DNA of 7,324 nt from Bacillota bacterium (lineage in GTDB: Bacteria > Bacillota > Clostridia > Lachnospirales > Lachnospiraceae): NCBI GenBank assembly GCA_023415635.1, contig JAEZJV010000069.1, positions 1-7,324 on the forward strand, in the 5' to 3' direction. Each line of letters begins with the position of its first letter. The stretch's first letter is position 1. The notes under the pieces are model-generated. The model searched no databases, was not told the origin of the DNA, and saw only the letters and a program-made list of their open reading frames with translations. Shown here one piece after another: positions 1 to 6,162 of the stretch. A program made the position numbers and the translations under genes.

Positions 1-604
1 AGGCGGCGTCGAAGCAGCGCACGGGGTCGGCGTCGAGCGCCGCGACGTCCTCGGGCGTGGGCAGCGGCGCGTCGTCGGGGACCGCGACCGGACCGATGCC
101 GACCACGTGCGACACGAGGCGGATGCCAGCGGCCTGCTCGAGGAGCTTGGCGGCCACCACACCGAGCGCGACCCGCGTCGCCGTCTCACGGGCGGAGGCC
201 CGCTCCAACACCGGCCGCGCGTCGTCGAAGGCGTACTTGCGCATCCCGACGAGGTCAGCGTGACCAGGCCGCGGACGCGTGAGCGGCGCGTTGCGTGCGC
301 GCTGCAGGACGGCGGGGTCGGCGACCGGGTCGGACGCCATGACGTCGACCCACTTGGGCCACTCCGTGTTCCCGACCTCGATCGCCACGGGGCCGCCCTG
401 GGTCAGCCCGTGCCGGACGCCGCCGAGGATCCGGACCTCGTCCTGCTCGAACTTCATCCGGGCGCCGCGTCCATACCCGAGCCGGCGCCGCGCCAGGGCG
501 TCCTGGACGTCCGCCGTCGCCACCTCGACCCCCGCGGGCACGCCTTCGAGGATCCCGACCAGTGCGGGGCCGTGCGACTCCCCCGCCGTCAACCAGCGCA
601 GCAT
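1..604 (-). CDS. aroC: Chorismate synthase, N-terminal 201 residues (3' end beyond window)
   Basis: Chorismate synthase converts 5-enolpyruvylshikimate-3-phosphate to chorismate in the cytoplasm, using reduced FMN; it is the last common step of aromatic amino acid synthesis. Translating the minus strand from ATG 604 gives MLRWLTAGESHG, with the family signature GESHG at residues 8-12 (conserved His11). RPGHADL follows at 112-118 (conserved His115) and RASARETATRVA at 135-146, the second family signature. The KYAFDDARPVLER stretch (123-135) is also typical. The start is supported by a GGAAGGA Shine-Dalgarno 7 nt upstream and by alignment with the usual family N-terminus. The family is normally about 360-400 residues, so roughly half to 55% is present and the rest lies off the left edge. 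The frame is intact throughout. It lies 149 nt downstream of pilO on the same strand, separated by hairpins, so it probably has its own promoter, although I recognise none. Confidence 0.97.
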   Translation of the reverse strand, partial: MLRWLTAGESHGPALVGILEGVPAGVEVATADVQDALARRRLGYGRGARMKFEQDEVRILGGVRHGLTQGGPVAIEVGNTEWPKWVDVMASDPVADPAVLQRARNAPLTRPRPGHADLVGMRKYAFDDARPVLERASARETATRVALGVVAAKLLEQAAGIRLVSHVVGIGPVAVPDDAPLPTPEDVAALDADPVRCFDAA

Positions 605-610
605 GCTGTC

Positions 611-618
611 ATCCTTCC
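611..618 (-). promoter_or_regulatory. Ribosome binding site of aroC
   Basis: The minus strand reads GGAAGGAT, followed by GACAGC and the ATG at 604. The spacing is normal and it fixes the aroC start. An ATG at 612-610 is out of frame. An ATG at 620 opens only a three-codon reading frame (ATG GAA GGA TGA). Confidence 0.75.
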
Positions 619-677
619 ATGCACGTGGCGAGCCGTCGGACGTCGTCTGCGAGGTGGACGCGGGCCGGCGCACGAGC

Positions 678-709
678 GGGGCCGCCCCGCACGTTCGCGG
701 GACGGCCCC
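678..709 (-). terminator. Strong GC hairpin between pilO and aroC, probable terminator without U-tract
   Basis: A near-perfect inverted repeat has 13-position arms (GGGGCCG at 678-684 against CGGCCCC at 703-709, then CCCGC against GCGGG). It has one C/A mismatch and a six-base loop. It lies 45 nt past the pilO stop, in the gap before aroC. No run of T follows on either strand, so it is not a classical rho-independent terminator, but such U-less hairpins are common at operon ends in high-GC actinobacteria. It would separate the pil operon from aroC. Termination efficiency is unknown. Confidence 0.5.
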
Positions 710-725
710 AGGCTCCTCGCAGCTC

Positions 726-743
726 GGGCGGCCCGCGCCGCCC
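726..743 (-). terminator. Second, shorter hairpin just after pilO
   Basis: A perfect 7-bp stem (GGGCGGC at 726-732 with GCCGCCC at 737-743) encloses a four-base loop and begins about 10 nt beyond the pilO stop. It stands in tandem with the larger hairpin at 678-709. It may help termination or protect the mRNA 3' end. Perfect short GC inverted repeats arise easily by chance at this base composition, so on its own it is weak evidence. Confidence 0.33.
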
Positions 744-753
744 CCCGTCCAGG

Positions 754-1608
754 TCAGTCGTCGTCCGACGAAGACGACGCGGTGTCGGTGCCCTCGATCG
801 GGTAGAAGGGGTTGCGGTCACCACCCGGGGTCGGCAGCGCGGGCTCCTCCTCGTCCACCGGTGCCTGCACGAGCGAGCCGTCGGGCAGCACCCACAGGAA
901 ACCGTCCACGGTGAGCTCGACGTCGCCCAGCTCGGTCGCCGGACGCCCGGTCTGCTGCCCGTTCTCCTCCTGCGCCTGAGCCGTGAAGCTGCCGACGAGA
1001 AAGAGCCGCTCGGTCTTCTGCAGACCGTCAAGGAAGGCGGCCGTGTTCTGGTAGGTCCCGATGACGATCAACGAGACCGGGACCGCGCTGAGACCCGCCG
1101 GCACGGCAGCCGCGCCGGGTGCTGTGCTCCCGTCCGCGCCGTCCTGCGCGCCGGCCGCTGCGCTCGGGCTCGGGCTCGGCGTGGGATCGCTCGCCGGCAC
1201 CTCGGTCGACACTCCGCCGGAGGCGTCCGTCGGCTGGCCCGGCGCGGCCGCGGCCAAGGTCACGGCCTGTGGGTTCGTCGGCGTGATCTGCGTGACGACG
1301 ACACCGTACGCCGCGGCCACGTCGTTCAGCTGCCGCAGGTAGGCGGACATCGAGACGGTCGTCGGGATGCCCTTCTGAAGATCGGCCAGCTCCGCCTTGT
1401 ACTCCTCCAGGTGGGCAAAGTCGGCCTTCAGCTTCTCGACCTTGGTGCGCAGGATCTCGTTCTGCTGCTCGGTCTGCTCCGTCTGCGCCCTCGTCTCGTC
1501 CGCGCTCGCGAGCACCGGCGACACGAGCAGGAACCACGCCATGGCCATGATGACGACCGCGAGGAAGGCGGTCCCGCCGATCCACGTGGACTTCTTGCTG
1601 TTGCCCAT
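754..1608 (-). CDS. pilO: Type IV pilus inner-membrane alignment protein PilO, with extended linker and acidic tail
   Basis: This 284-residue protein has the PilO plan: a short cytoplasmic N-terminus, one membrane helix (about residues 11-33), a periplasm-side coiled coil (about 35-79), then an alpha/beta domain. PilO pairs with PilN to form the alignment ring of the T4P machine. The domain (about 80-118 and 176-240) is split by an Ala/Pro/Ser/Asp-rich linker at about 121-175. The C-terminal tail (241-284) is acidic, carries DRNPFYP at 264-270 and ends in SSSSDDD. PilO proteins are usually near 200 residues; linker and tail explain the excess. The ATG start overlaps the pilN stop as TGATG, indicating translational coupling, and the membrane helix falls where expected. 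An upstream in-frame extension to 2367 is only a shadow of pilN. Identification rests mainly on architecture and position after pilM and pilN. Confidence 0.9.
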   Translation of the reverse strand: MGNSKKSTWIGGTAFLAVVIMAMAWFLLVSPVLASADETRAQTEQTEQQNEILRTKVEKLKADFAHLEEYKAELADLQKGIPTTVSMSAYLRQLNDVAAAYGVVVTQITPTNPQAVTLAAAAPGQPTDASGGVSTEVPASDPTPSPSPSAAAGAQDGADGSTAPGAAAVPAGLSAVPVSLIVIGTYQNTAAFLDGLQKTERLFLVGSFTAQAQEENGQQTGRPATELGDVELTVDGFLWVLPDGSLVQAPVDEEEPALPTPGGDRNPFYPIEGTDTASSSSDDD

Positions 1609-2360
1609 CACTCGCCCTCGTCCTTCGTGTCCGCATCGGCGCCCGCCGCCGGGTCGGCGGCGGGGTCGACCGGCTCGAACCGGCCCGAGAACGCGCTCGG
1701 CTGGATCTGCACGCTGCCCTCGATCTGGTAGTAGACACCGAAGCCCTCGGTCTCGGTGATGGTCACCGCCGTCACGAACGAGTCGGCGAAACCGGGGATC
1801 GAATCGAGCGCGTCCATGAGCGCGCTGACGTCGGGGATGGTCACCGAGCGCGCCGCGAACGTCAGGTTGCCGATGCTCGGTGCCTGCAGGAGGTTCGCGG
1901 GCGCGGCCGCGCCCTCCATGGGCGTGGCACCCGCGACGATGAAGGAGTCCATGCTCGCGCCCGCGGGCAGCACCGCCGTGATGGCGTCGATGTACGGCTT
2001 CCACAGGACGTCGGTCGAGCCCGCGATCTGGCGGGCCCGCTCCGCCTGCGCGAGCTGCGCCTGCACGCGCGGCACCTCGGCGTACTTCGCCTGCTCTTGA
2101 GTGAGCCGCGCCGTCTCCTTCTGCGCGTCCTCGAGCTCCGACTGCGCGTTCGCAGCCACGGTCTGCGCGAGCAGCCAGAGGATCGCACAGAGCACGACGA
2201 CGGCCAGCAGGGCGATCACGAGCCAGCGCTTGATGCTCTGCAGCCCCCGCGCGGCGCGGACCTCCGGCGGGAGCAGGTTGACCTGCGGCAGGCCGGTGAT
2301 GATCGACTGCGTCGGCTTGCCCTTGGCGGACTTCGCCGGACGATCCAGCATCGAGGTCAT
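1608..2360 (-). CDS. pilN: Type IV pilus assembly protein PilN
   Basis: This 250-residue bitopic membrane protein has the PilN signature near the N-terminus: PQVNLLPPEV at residues 25-34. In other T4P systems this cytoplasmic peptide binds PilM. A membrane helix follows at about 46-67, then a Glu/Gln/Ala-rich coiled coil (about 71-112) and an extracytoplasmic alpha/beta domain (about 118-225) that should pair with PilO. The C-terminus is a Pro/Ala/Asp-rich acidic tail (229-250). Its ATG overlaps the pilM stop as ATGA, and GGAGT lies 6 nt upstream inside pilM, so both coupling and a ribosome binding site support the start. Met4 is a possible alternative. Usual PilN length is about 180-210 residues, so this one is somewhat long, mainly from the extra N-terminal 20 residues and the acidic tail. 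Confidence 0.94.
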   Translation of the reverse strand: MTSMLDRPAKSAKGKPTQSIITGLPQVNLLPPEVRAARGLQSIKRWLVIALLAVVVLCAILWLLAQTVAANAQSELEDAQKETARLTQEQAKYAEVPRVQAQLAQAERARQIAGSTDVLWKPYIDAITAVLPAGASMDSFIVAGATPMEGAAAPANLLQAPSIGNLTFAARSVTIPDVSALMDALDSIPGFADSFVTAVTITETEGFGVYYQIEGSVQIQPSAFSGRFEPVDPAADPAAGADADTKDEGE

Positions 2361-3421
2361 GCGGCAACTCCGTACGCGAGTCCGACGGGAAGGGCGATGA
2401 GCGACTCGCGACCGGCGAGCCGCTCCCGCCCCGCTGACTTGGCCGCTCGCAGCCCGGCGAGCGGGTCGCCCAGCGTCACCGCGATGCGGCTCGCGCTCGA
2501 CAGGTACTGACCCAGACCGGGCAGGTGCGCTCCGCCCCCCGTGAGTACCACGAGCTCGATACCCGACCCGGGGTTGTTGCCGGCGTAGTAGACGAACGTG
2601 TTGCGCACCGACTCGACGAGCTGGCGCACGACCTCGGCGACGTTCTCGGCGGCCTGCTGCCGCTCGGGCGCGACGGCGTACCCGACGCCGATCTCGCGCT
2701 TGGCCGTCTCGGCCTCGGCGACCGAGATGCTCAGCGCGCTCGCAACCGCCGTGGTCACCTGATGGCCGCCGACCGGCAGCGCGCGCACGAGCCGAGGCTG
2801 ACCGTGCGCGGCCACGACGACCGTGGTGATCTGCGCGCCGATGTCGACGAGGGCGACCGTGCGGTGCGCGTACTCACCGCGTCCGAGCGCACGCACGAGC
2901 GCGAACGCGTTGAGGTCGACCATGACAGGACGCAGCCCGGCGCCCTCGACCGCCAGGACGTTGGCGTTCACGGTGTCGCGCTGGGCTGCGACGAGCAGCC
3001 CGTGCACCATGCGCCCGTTGGGCCCGTCGACCTCGACTGTCGGGCAGTAGTCGAGCAAGGCGTCGTTGGTGGCCATCGGCAGGAGATCACCGACCTGGTA
3101 GGCGAGCGACTCGGTCAGCTGCTGGCGCGGCATCCACGGCAGCTCGGTCTCACGCACGAGGACACGCTGGTTGCCCACCCCGATCACGACGTCCTTGGAC
3201 GGGAACTTTGCCTTCGACCACAGCTGCTTGAGCGCCGAGGCGACGATCCCCTGCTCGACCACTTCGCCGTCCCGCACGGCACCGAGCGGGAGCGCGACCT
3301 CGCCGTACCGCTCGAGCGTGGGCGGGTTCTTCCCGCCGGGACCACCGGATCCGAACTCGAGCTCGGCGGCGCGCACGGCGCCGGCACCGATGTCGAGTCC
3401 GATCACGCGTGTGCTGGCCAC
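2357..3421 (-). CDS. pilM: Type IV pilus assembly protein PilM, actin-like ATPase
   Basis: PilM is a cytoplasmic actin/FtsA-fold nucleotide-binding protein that joins the PilN N-terminus to the pilus motor. At 354 residues this one has the family's usual length. It has the phosphate-1 loop VIGLDIGAGAVRAAEL at 6-21, the phosphate-2 motif DIGAQITT at 193-200, and the adenosine motif LTGGGAHLPGL at 293-303. The segment ETELPWMPRQQL (91-102) with QVGDLLPM (109-116) is also characteristic of PilM. The start is GTG, fixed by a GGAGGT Shine-Dalgarno six bases upstream and by the position of the phosphate-1 loop. It is the first gene of the pilMNO group; a 113-nt gap with a candidate sigma-28-like promoter precedes it. 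Its stop overlaps the pilN start as ATGA. Confidence 0.97.
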   Translation of the reverse strand: MASTRVIGLDIGAGAVRAAELEFGSGGPGGKNPPTLERYGEVALPLGAVRDGEVVEQGIVASALKQLWSKAKFPSKDVVIGVGNQRVLVRETELPWMPRQQLTESLAYQVGDLLPMATNDALLDYCPTVEVDGPNGRMVHGLLVAAQRDTVNANVLAVEGAGLRPVMVDLNAFALVRALGRGEYAHRTVALVDIGAQITTVVVAAHGQPRLVRALPVGGHQVTTAVASALSISVAEAETAKREIGVGYAVAPERQQAAENVAEVVRQLVESVRNTFVYYAGNNPGSGIELVVLTGGGAHLPGLGQYLSSASRIAVTLGDPLAGLRAAKSAGRERLAGRESLIALPVGLAYGVAA

Positions 3422-3427
3422 AGGCAG

Positions 3428-3433
3428 ACCTCC
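3428..3433 (-). promoter_or_regulatory. Ribosome binding site of pilM
   Basis: The minus strand reads GGAGGT, then six bases, then the GTG at 3421. This near-perfect Shine-Dalgarno decides the GTG start and fits pilM being the first gene of its transcript. Confidence 0.8.
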
Positions 3434-3457
3434 GTCACTAGAGCCGTTCCGTCAGTC

Positions 3458-3485
3458 CTATCGGGTGACCGAACGTCCGACTTGA
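3458..3485 (-). promoter_or_regulatory. Candidate sigma-28 (FliA/WhiG-type) promoter for pilMNO
   Basis: On the minus strand TCAAGTCG (3485-3478) is followed after 12 bases by CCCGATAG (3465-3458). The known FliA/WhiG-class consensus is TAAAGTTT, 11 bases, GCCGATAA. The match covers the core -35 letters (x-A-A-G-T) and all of the CCGATA core of the -10, with a spacer one base longer. The -10 ends 36 nt before the pilM GTG, which would leave a leader of about 30 nt holding the ribosome binding site. The element sits in the only sizeable gap inside the pil cluster. This is inference from motif and position; no start site has been measured. Confidence 0.55.
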
Positions 3486-3534
3486 GGGCGAATGCCGTGC
3501 TCTTTCTCCAGGTGAGAGGGCGGTCCCGACACGC

Positions 3535-4317
3535 TCAGATCAGACCGAGGTACCAGGATCCGAGCGGCTCGCCGAGCACGATCCCCGCCCATGCCCCGAG
3601 CAACATCCAGGGCCCGAAGGGCACCTTCGTCTTGCGCCCGGCGCGACGCGCGACCAGCAAGCCGATCGAGAAGAGGCCGCCGAGCAGGAACGCGGCGAAC
3701 CAGCCGATGACGAGGCTCGCCCAGCCGAAGAAGCCGAGGTACAGACCCAGCACGCCTGCGAGCTTGACGTCGCCGAGCCCCATGCCTGACGGGTACGCGA
3801 CCACGAGCGCGAAGTACACGAGGAGCATCGCCACCGCGCCGATCGCGGCCTGCAGCAGGGACCCCCACTGCGCCGCCCCACCGGGGTTCCACGCCGCGAG
3901 GGCGAGTAGCGCACCGGCCACCGGGTACGACGGCAGGACGATCTCGTCAGGCAACCGCCTGCAGTCGAGGTCGATGAGCGCGAGCGCGATCGAGACGGCC
4001 GCGAGGTACAGCAGGGCAGGGAGCGTCCACGAAACGCCCGCGAACCAGGCGACCAGGGCGAACGCGGCGCCGGTGCCGGCCTCCACGAGCGGGTACCGCA
4101 CGGAGATGGGCTCGCCGCAGTCGAAGCATCGTCCGCGCAGCACGAGCCATCCCACGACCGGCACGTTGTGGCGCGCGCGGATGCGACGCCCGCACCGAGG
4201 GCAGGCGCTCGGCGGCGAGACGACCGACTCGCCGCGCGGCACGCGCCACACGACGACGTTCAGGAACGACCCGATTGCGAGGCCGAGCAGCGCGCTGACC
4301 AGGACGACGATGATCAC
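3535..4317 (-). CDS. pilD: Prepilin leader peptidase / N-methyltransferase PilD
   Basis: PilD is a polytopic membrane aspartyl protease that cuts prepilin leaders after Gly; bifunctional members also methylate the new N-terminus. This 260-residue protein is full length for the family. The N-terminus has GSFLNVVVWRVP (16-27), then two zinc-type CxxC pairs (CPRC 39-42 and CFDC 64-67) in the cytoplasmic domain found in the bifunctional type. YPLVEAGTG follows at 75-83. The catalytic aspartates lie in DLDCRRLPDE (116-125) and GMGLGDVKL (178-186). PFGPWMLLGA (233-242) near the end is also typical. The start is a GTG with no clear Shine-Dalgarno. A TGA three codons upstream in the same frame, which is the stop of the preceding gene, excludes an earlier start. 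Translation probably depends on reinitiation after that gene. It should process the prepilins encoded just upstream. Confidence 0.97.
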   Translation of the reverse strand: MIIVVLVSALLGLAIGSFLNVVVWRVPRGESVVSPPSACPRCGRRIRARHNVPVVGWLVLRGRCFDCGEPISVRYPLVEAGTGAAFALVAWFAGVSWTLPALLYLAAVSIALALIDLDCRRLPDEIVLPSYPVAGALLALAAWNPGGAAQWGSLLQAAIGAVAMLLVYFALVVAYPSGMGLGDVKLAGVLGLYLGFFGWASLVIGWFAAFLLGGLFSIGLLVARRAGRKTKVPFGPWMLLGAWAGIVLGEPLGSWYLGLI

Positions 4318-4323
4318 GAGGGC

Positions 4324-6162
4324 TCAGGGTGCTAGCGAGAGAGCCTGGTTGTCCATCCGGAACCGCTCCGAGACGACGAACGCCCGACCTGAGGAACCGC
4401 CGCCCGACGTCGCCGCCGAGTAGATGAGCTTCATGTGCGTGTCGAGCGTGACCGAGCAGCCGTAGAGCTGGCCTGTCAGCGTGAGCATGGGGGTGCCGCC
4501 GGTCGTGTTCTTGACCGTGCCCGGCGTGTAGATCATCACCTGCGTGTTCGGACCCTGGGAGAACCCGGTCGTGTTGAAGGTGATCCCCTTGGCCGCGCTG
4601 CCGACGGCTGAGCAGTCCGCCTTGCCGGCGGGCCACGGCTCGACCACATAGAGGCTGTGCTTGTTGCCGTCGCCCGACTCGACCCGGAACGTCGTCTTGA
4701 AGGTCGCGCCCGAGACGAACAGCACGGCGTCCGCGTAGAGCTTGATGGTCAGCCCGCCACCGAGACCGACGGATGAGGTGCCGCACCCTCCTGACGCCGT
4801 CGCCAGCTGCAGGTCGTAGATCGTCGGAGTCGTCACGACGAGCGGTCCGGTGAAGTTCGAGGACCCGCTGATCCAATCCTGCGAGCACTCGTCGGCGAGG
4901 TACGGGCCGGCCTTCAGCGCACCGAGGTCCACCCGCCACTTGCGCTGGATCCAGCCGCTCCAGCGTGCGTCCGTCTTCGACAGCTTCGGGTACTCCAGGC
5001 TCGGGTCGCCCGGCGGGAAGTAGACGCTCATGTCCGGAGCTGCGGGCGCGGGCACCGACGCGTCGGGGATCGTCTTGGAGCCCGCCGTCACCTTCGCGGC
5101 GGTGAAGCCGCCGGTGAGCGAGCCCTTGATCCGCACCGTGCCCGGCGTCGTGATCGTCACCGAGCTGTTCGCGTTGACACCGTTCGCGATCGTGACGTTG
5201 CCGGTCCACGTCTGGGGGTTGGACAGCTTGAGCTGCCCGCCGATCTGGATGTTGCCCTTAAGGTTGCAGGCCGACGAGATCTCGACGTTGCCGACGACGA
5301 CGAGGTCGCCGAGCACGGTCGCGCCGGAGGTCGGGCAGTAGAAGTTCCCGCCCACCCACATCTTGCCGTTGACCTTGCACGTGGTGTTCCACGTGACGTT
5401 CCCGGCGACGATCACGTCACCACCGACGAAGCCGTCAGCCGGACACGTCAGGTTGCCCTTACTGATGAAGCTGCCGTCCATCTTGCACACGGTGTTGATG
5501 ACCGAGGTCTCCGACAACGAGGAGTTGACGAACACGCCGCCGTCGGTGTCCATGGCGGACGAGCAGTCGAAGTGGTCGGTGACGATGTCGCCGTCGGCCC
5601 CGACGAGCGTGAGGTTCGTCTTGGCCTCGGTCTTCACGTCGCCGAAGATCGCCGAGTCGAACTCGGGAGAAGTGGGCCGCTGCACGACCGTGAACTGCCC
5701 CACCATCGTCCGGACGTCGCCCGAGTCGTTGCCCGTCCCCGGCGAGCCGGTCCAGCCGGTCGAGATCACGCGGAAAGGCGTGGGCGTCGCGCCCGGCGCA
5801 GCAGCGACGGGGCACCCGTTGGTCCAGGACGACTCCAACGCCGGGTCGGCGCCCGTGGACACCATACGCTGCACCTGGGCCTTCCAGGTCGGGCTCGTGC
5901 CCGAGCCCGACCCGCCGGACCAGCACGTGCCGCTGGACACCTGGGCAGCCGCGGTCTCCATGCCGGCTTCGGCGGCGGACTTGGCGCTCACGGCCGAGCG
6001 CGAGGCCGTCGTCTGGCCGATGGCGAACACGACGGTGCCCACCAGGGCCACCATAAGCACCGCGACCACGGCGCTCACGCCGATCACCGCGACCAGGCTC
6101 GCGCCCTCGTCGTCGCGCCGTGCGCGGCGCACGAGCGACATCACGCGACTGTCTACACGCAC
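4324..6162 (-). CDS. Large pilin-like (PilX-position) protein with cysteine-rich beta-solenoid-like region; candidate pilus tip protein
   Basis: This is a 612-residue protein. After a basic then acidic leader (RRARRDDEG, residues 12-20) comes a hydrophobic helix (about 21-48) that looks like a class III prepilin segment cut after Gly20, but the mature position 5 is Ala rather than Glu. A Gly/Ser-rich stretch (82-90) leads to a region rich in short G-x-V strands (about 170-355), including three degenerate 36-37-residue repeats at 225-333. This suggests a right-handed beta-helix. Residues about 375-612 form another beta-rich, aromatic-containing domain. Twelve cysteines (80, 117, 200, 226, 240, 262, 276, 299, 426, 460, 517, 569) suit an exported disulphide-bonded protein. 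GGAGG six bases before GTG 6162 supports this start, which overlaps the pilW-like stop; ATG at 6141 is an alternative. PilX minor pilins are usually 150-200 residues, so this is very large. I infer a tip or adhesin role. Confidence 0.8.
   Translation of the reverse strand: MRVDSRVMSLVRRARRDDEGASLVAVIGVSAVVAVLMVALVGTVVFAIGQTTASRSAVSAKSAAEAGMETAAAQVSSGTCWSGGSGSGTSPTWKAQVQRMVSTGADPALESSWTNGCPVAAAPGATPTPFRVISTGWTGSPGTGNDSGDVRTMVGQFTVVQRPTSPEFDSAIFGDVKTEAKTNLTLVGADGDIVTDHFDCSSAMDTDGGVFVNSSLSETSVINTVCKMDGSFISKGNLTCPADGFVGGDVIVAGNVTWNTTCKVNGKMWVGGNFYCPTSGATVLGDLVVVGNVEISSACNLKGNIQIGGQLKLSNPQTWTGNVTIANGVNANSSVTITTPGTVRIKGSLTGGFTAAKVTAGSKTIPDASVPAPAAPDMSVYFPPGDPSLEYPKLSKTDARWSGWIQRKWRVDLGALKAGPYLADECSQDWISGSSNFTGPLVVTTPTIYDLQLATASGGCGTSSVGLGGGLTIKLYADAVLFVSGATFKTTFRVESGDGNKHSLYVVEPWPAGKADCSAVGSAAKGITFNTTGFSQGPNTQVMIYTPGTVKNTTGGTPMLTLTGQLYGCSVTLDTHMKLIYSAATSGGGSSGRAFVVSERFRMDNQALSLAP
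5164..5490 (-). repeat. Three tandem 36-37-residue cysteine/glycine protein repeats inside the large pilin-like gene
   Basis: Residues 225-260, 261-297 and 298-333 align by eye. Each begins x-C-(K/N)-x-x-G (CKMDG, CKVNG, CNLKG). Repeats 1 and 2 have Cys-Pro 14 residues after the first cysteine (C226/C240 and C262/C276). All three carry a G-D/N-V/L-x-V/I segment followed by GNV or NGV (GGDVIVAGNV, LGDLVVVGNV, TGNVTIANGV). Repeat 3 has lost the second cysteine. The 36-residue period would fit two turns of a beta-helix of about 18 residues each. Similarity is at protein level; the DNA copies are diverged. Confidence 0.6.

Noticed and set aside
757..778. Imperfect inverted repeat GTCGTC/GACGAC at the end of pilO
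   Set aside because: It is explained by the repeated Ser and Asp codons of the SSSSDDD tail; arms are only six bases.
562..1731. A 389-codon plus-strand open frame opposite pilO and pilN
   Set aside because: Low-complexity Arg/Gly/Ala-rich translation antisense to coupled genes and crossing the terminator region; no recognisable feature.
754..2367. A 537-codon minus-strand frame joining pilO to upstream sequence
   Set aside because: Its first part is an off-frame reading of pilN. The real pilO starts at ATG 1608 in a TGATG overlap, with a correctly placed membrane helix.
4324..4326. The in-frame TGA between the large gene and pilD as a selenocysteine or recoding signal
   Set aside because: The protein upstream ends naturally, a GTG follows at once with a standard PilD N-terminus, and no stem-loop or recoding signal was evident after the TGA.
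2525..4423. A 632-codon open frame on the plus strand, antisense to pilM and pilD
   Set aside because: It is opposite genes with unmistakable motifs on the minus strand, its product is Arg/His/Asp-rich with no domain or membrane segments, and it has no operon context. It is a by-product of high GC.
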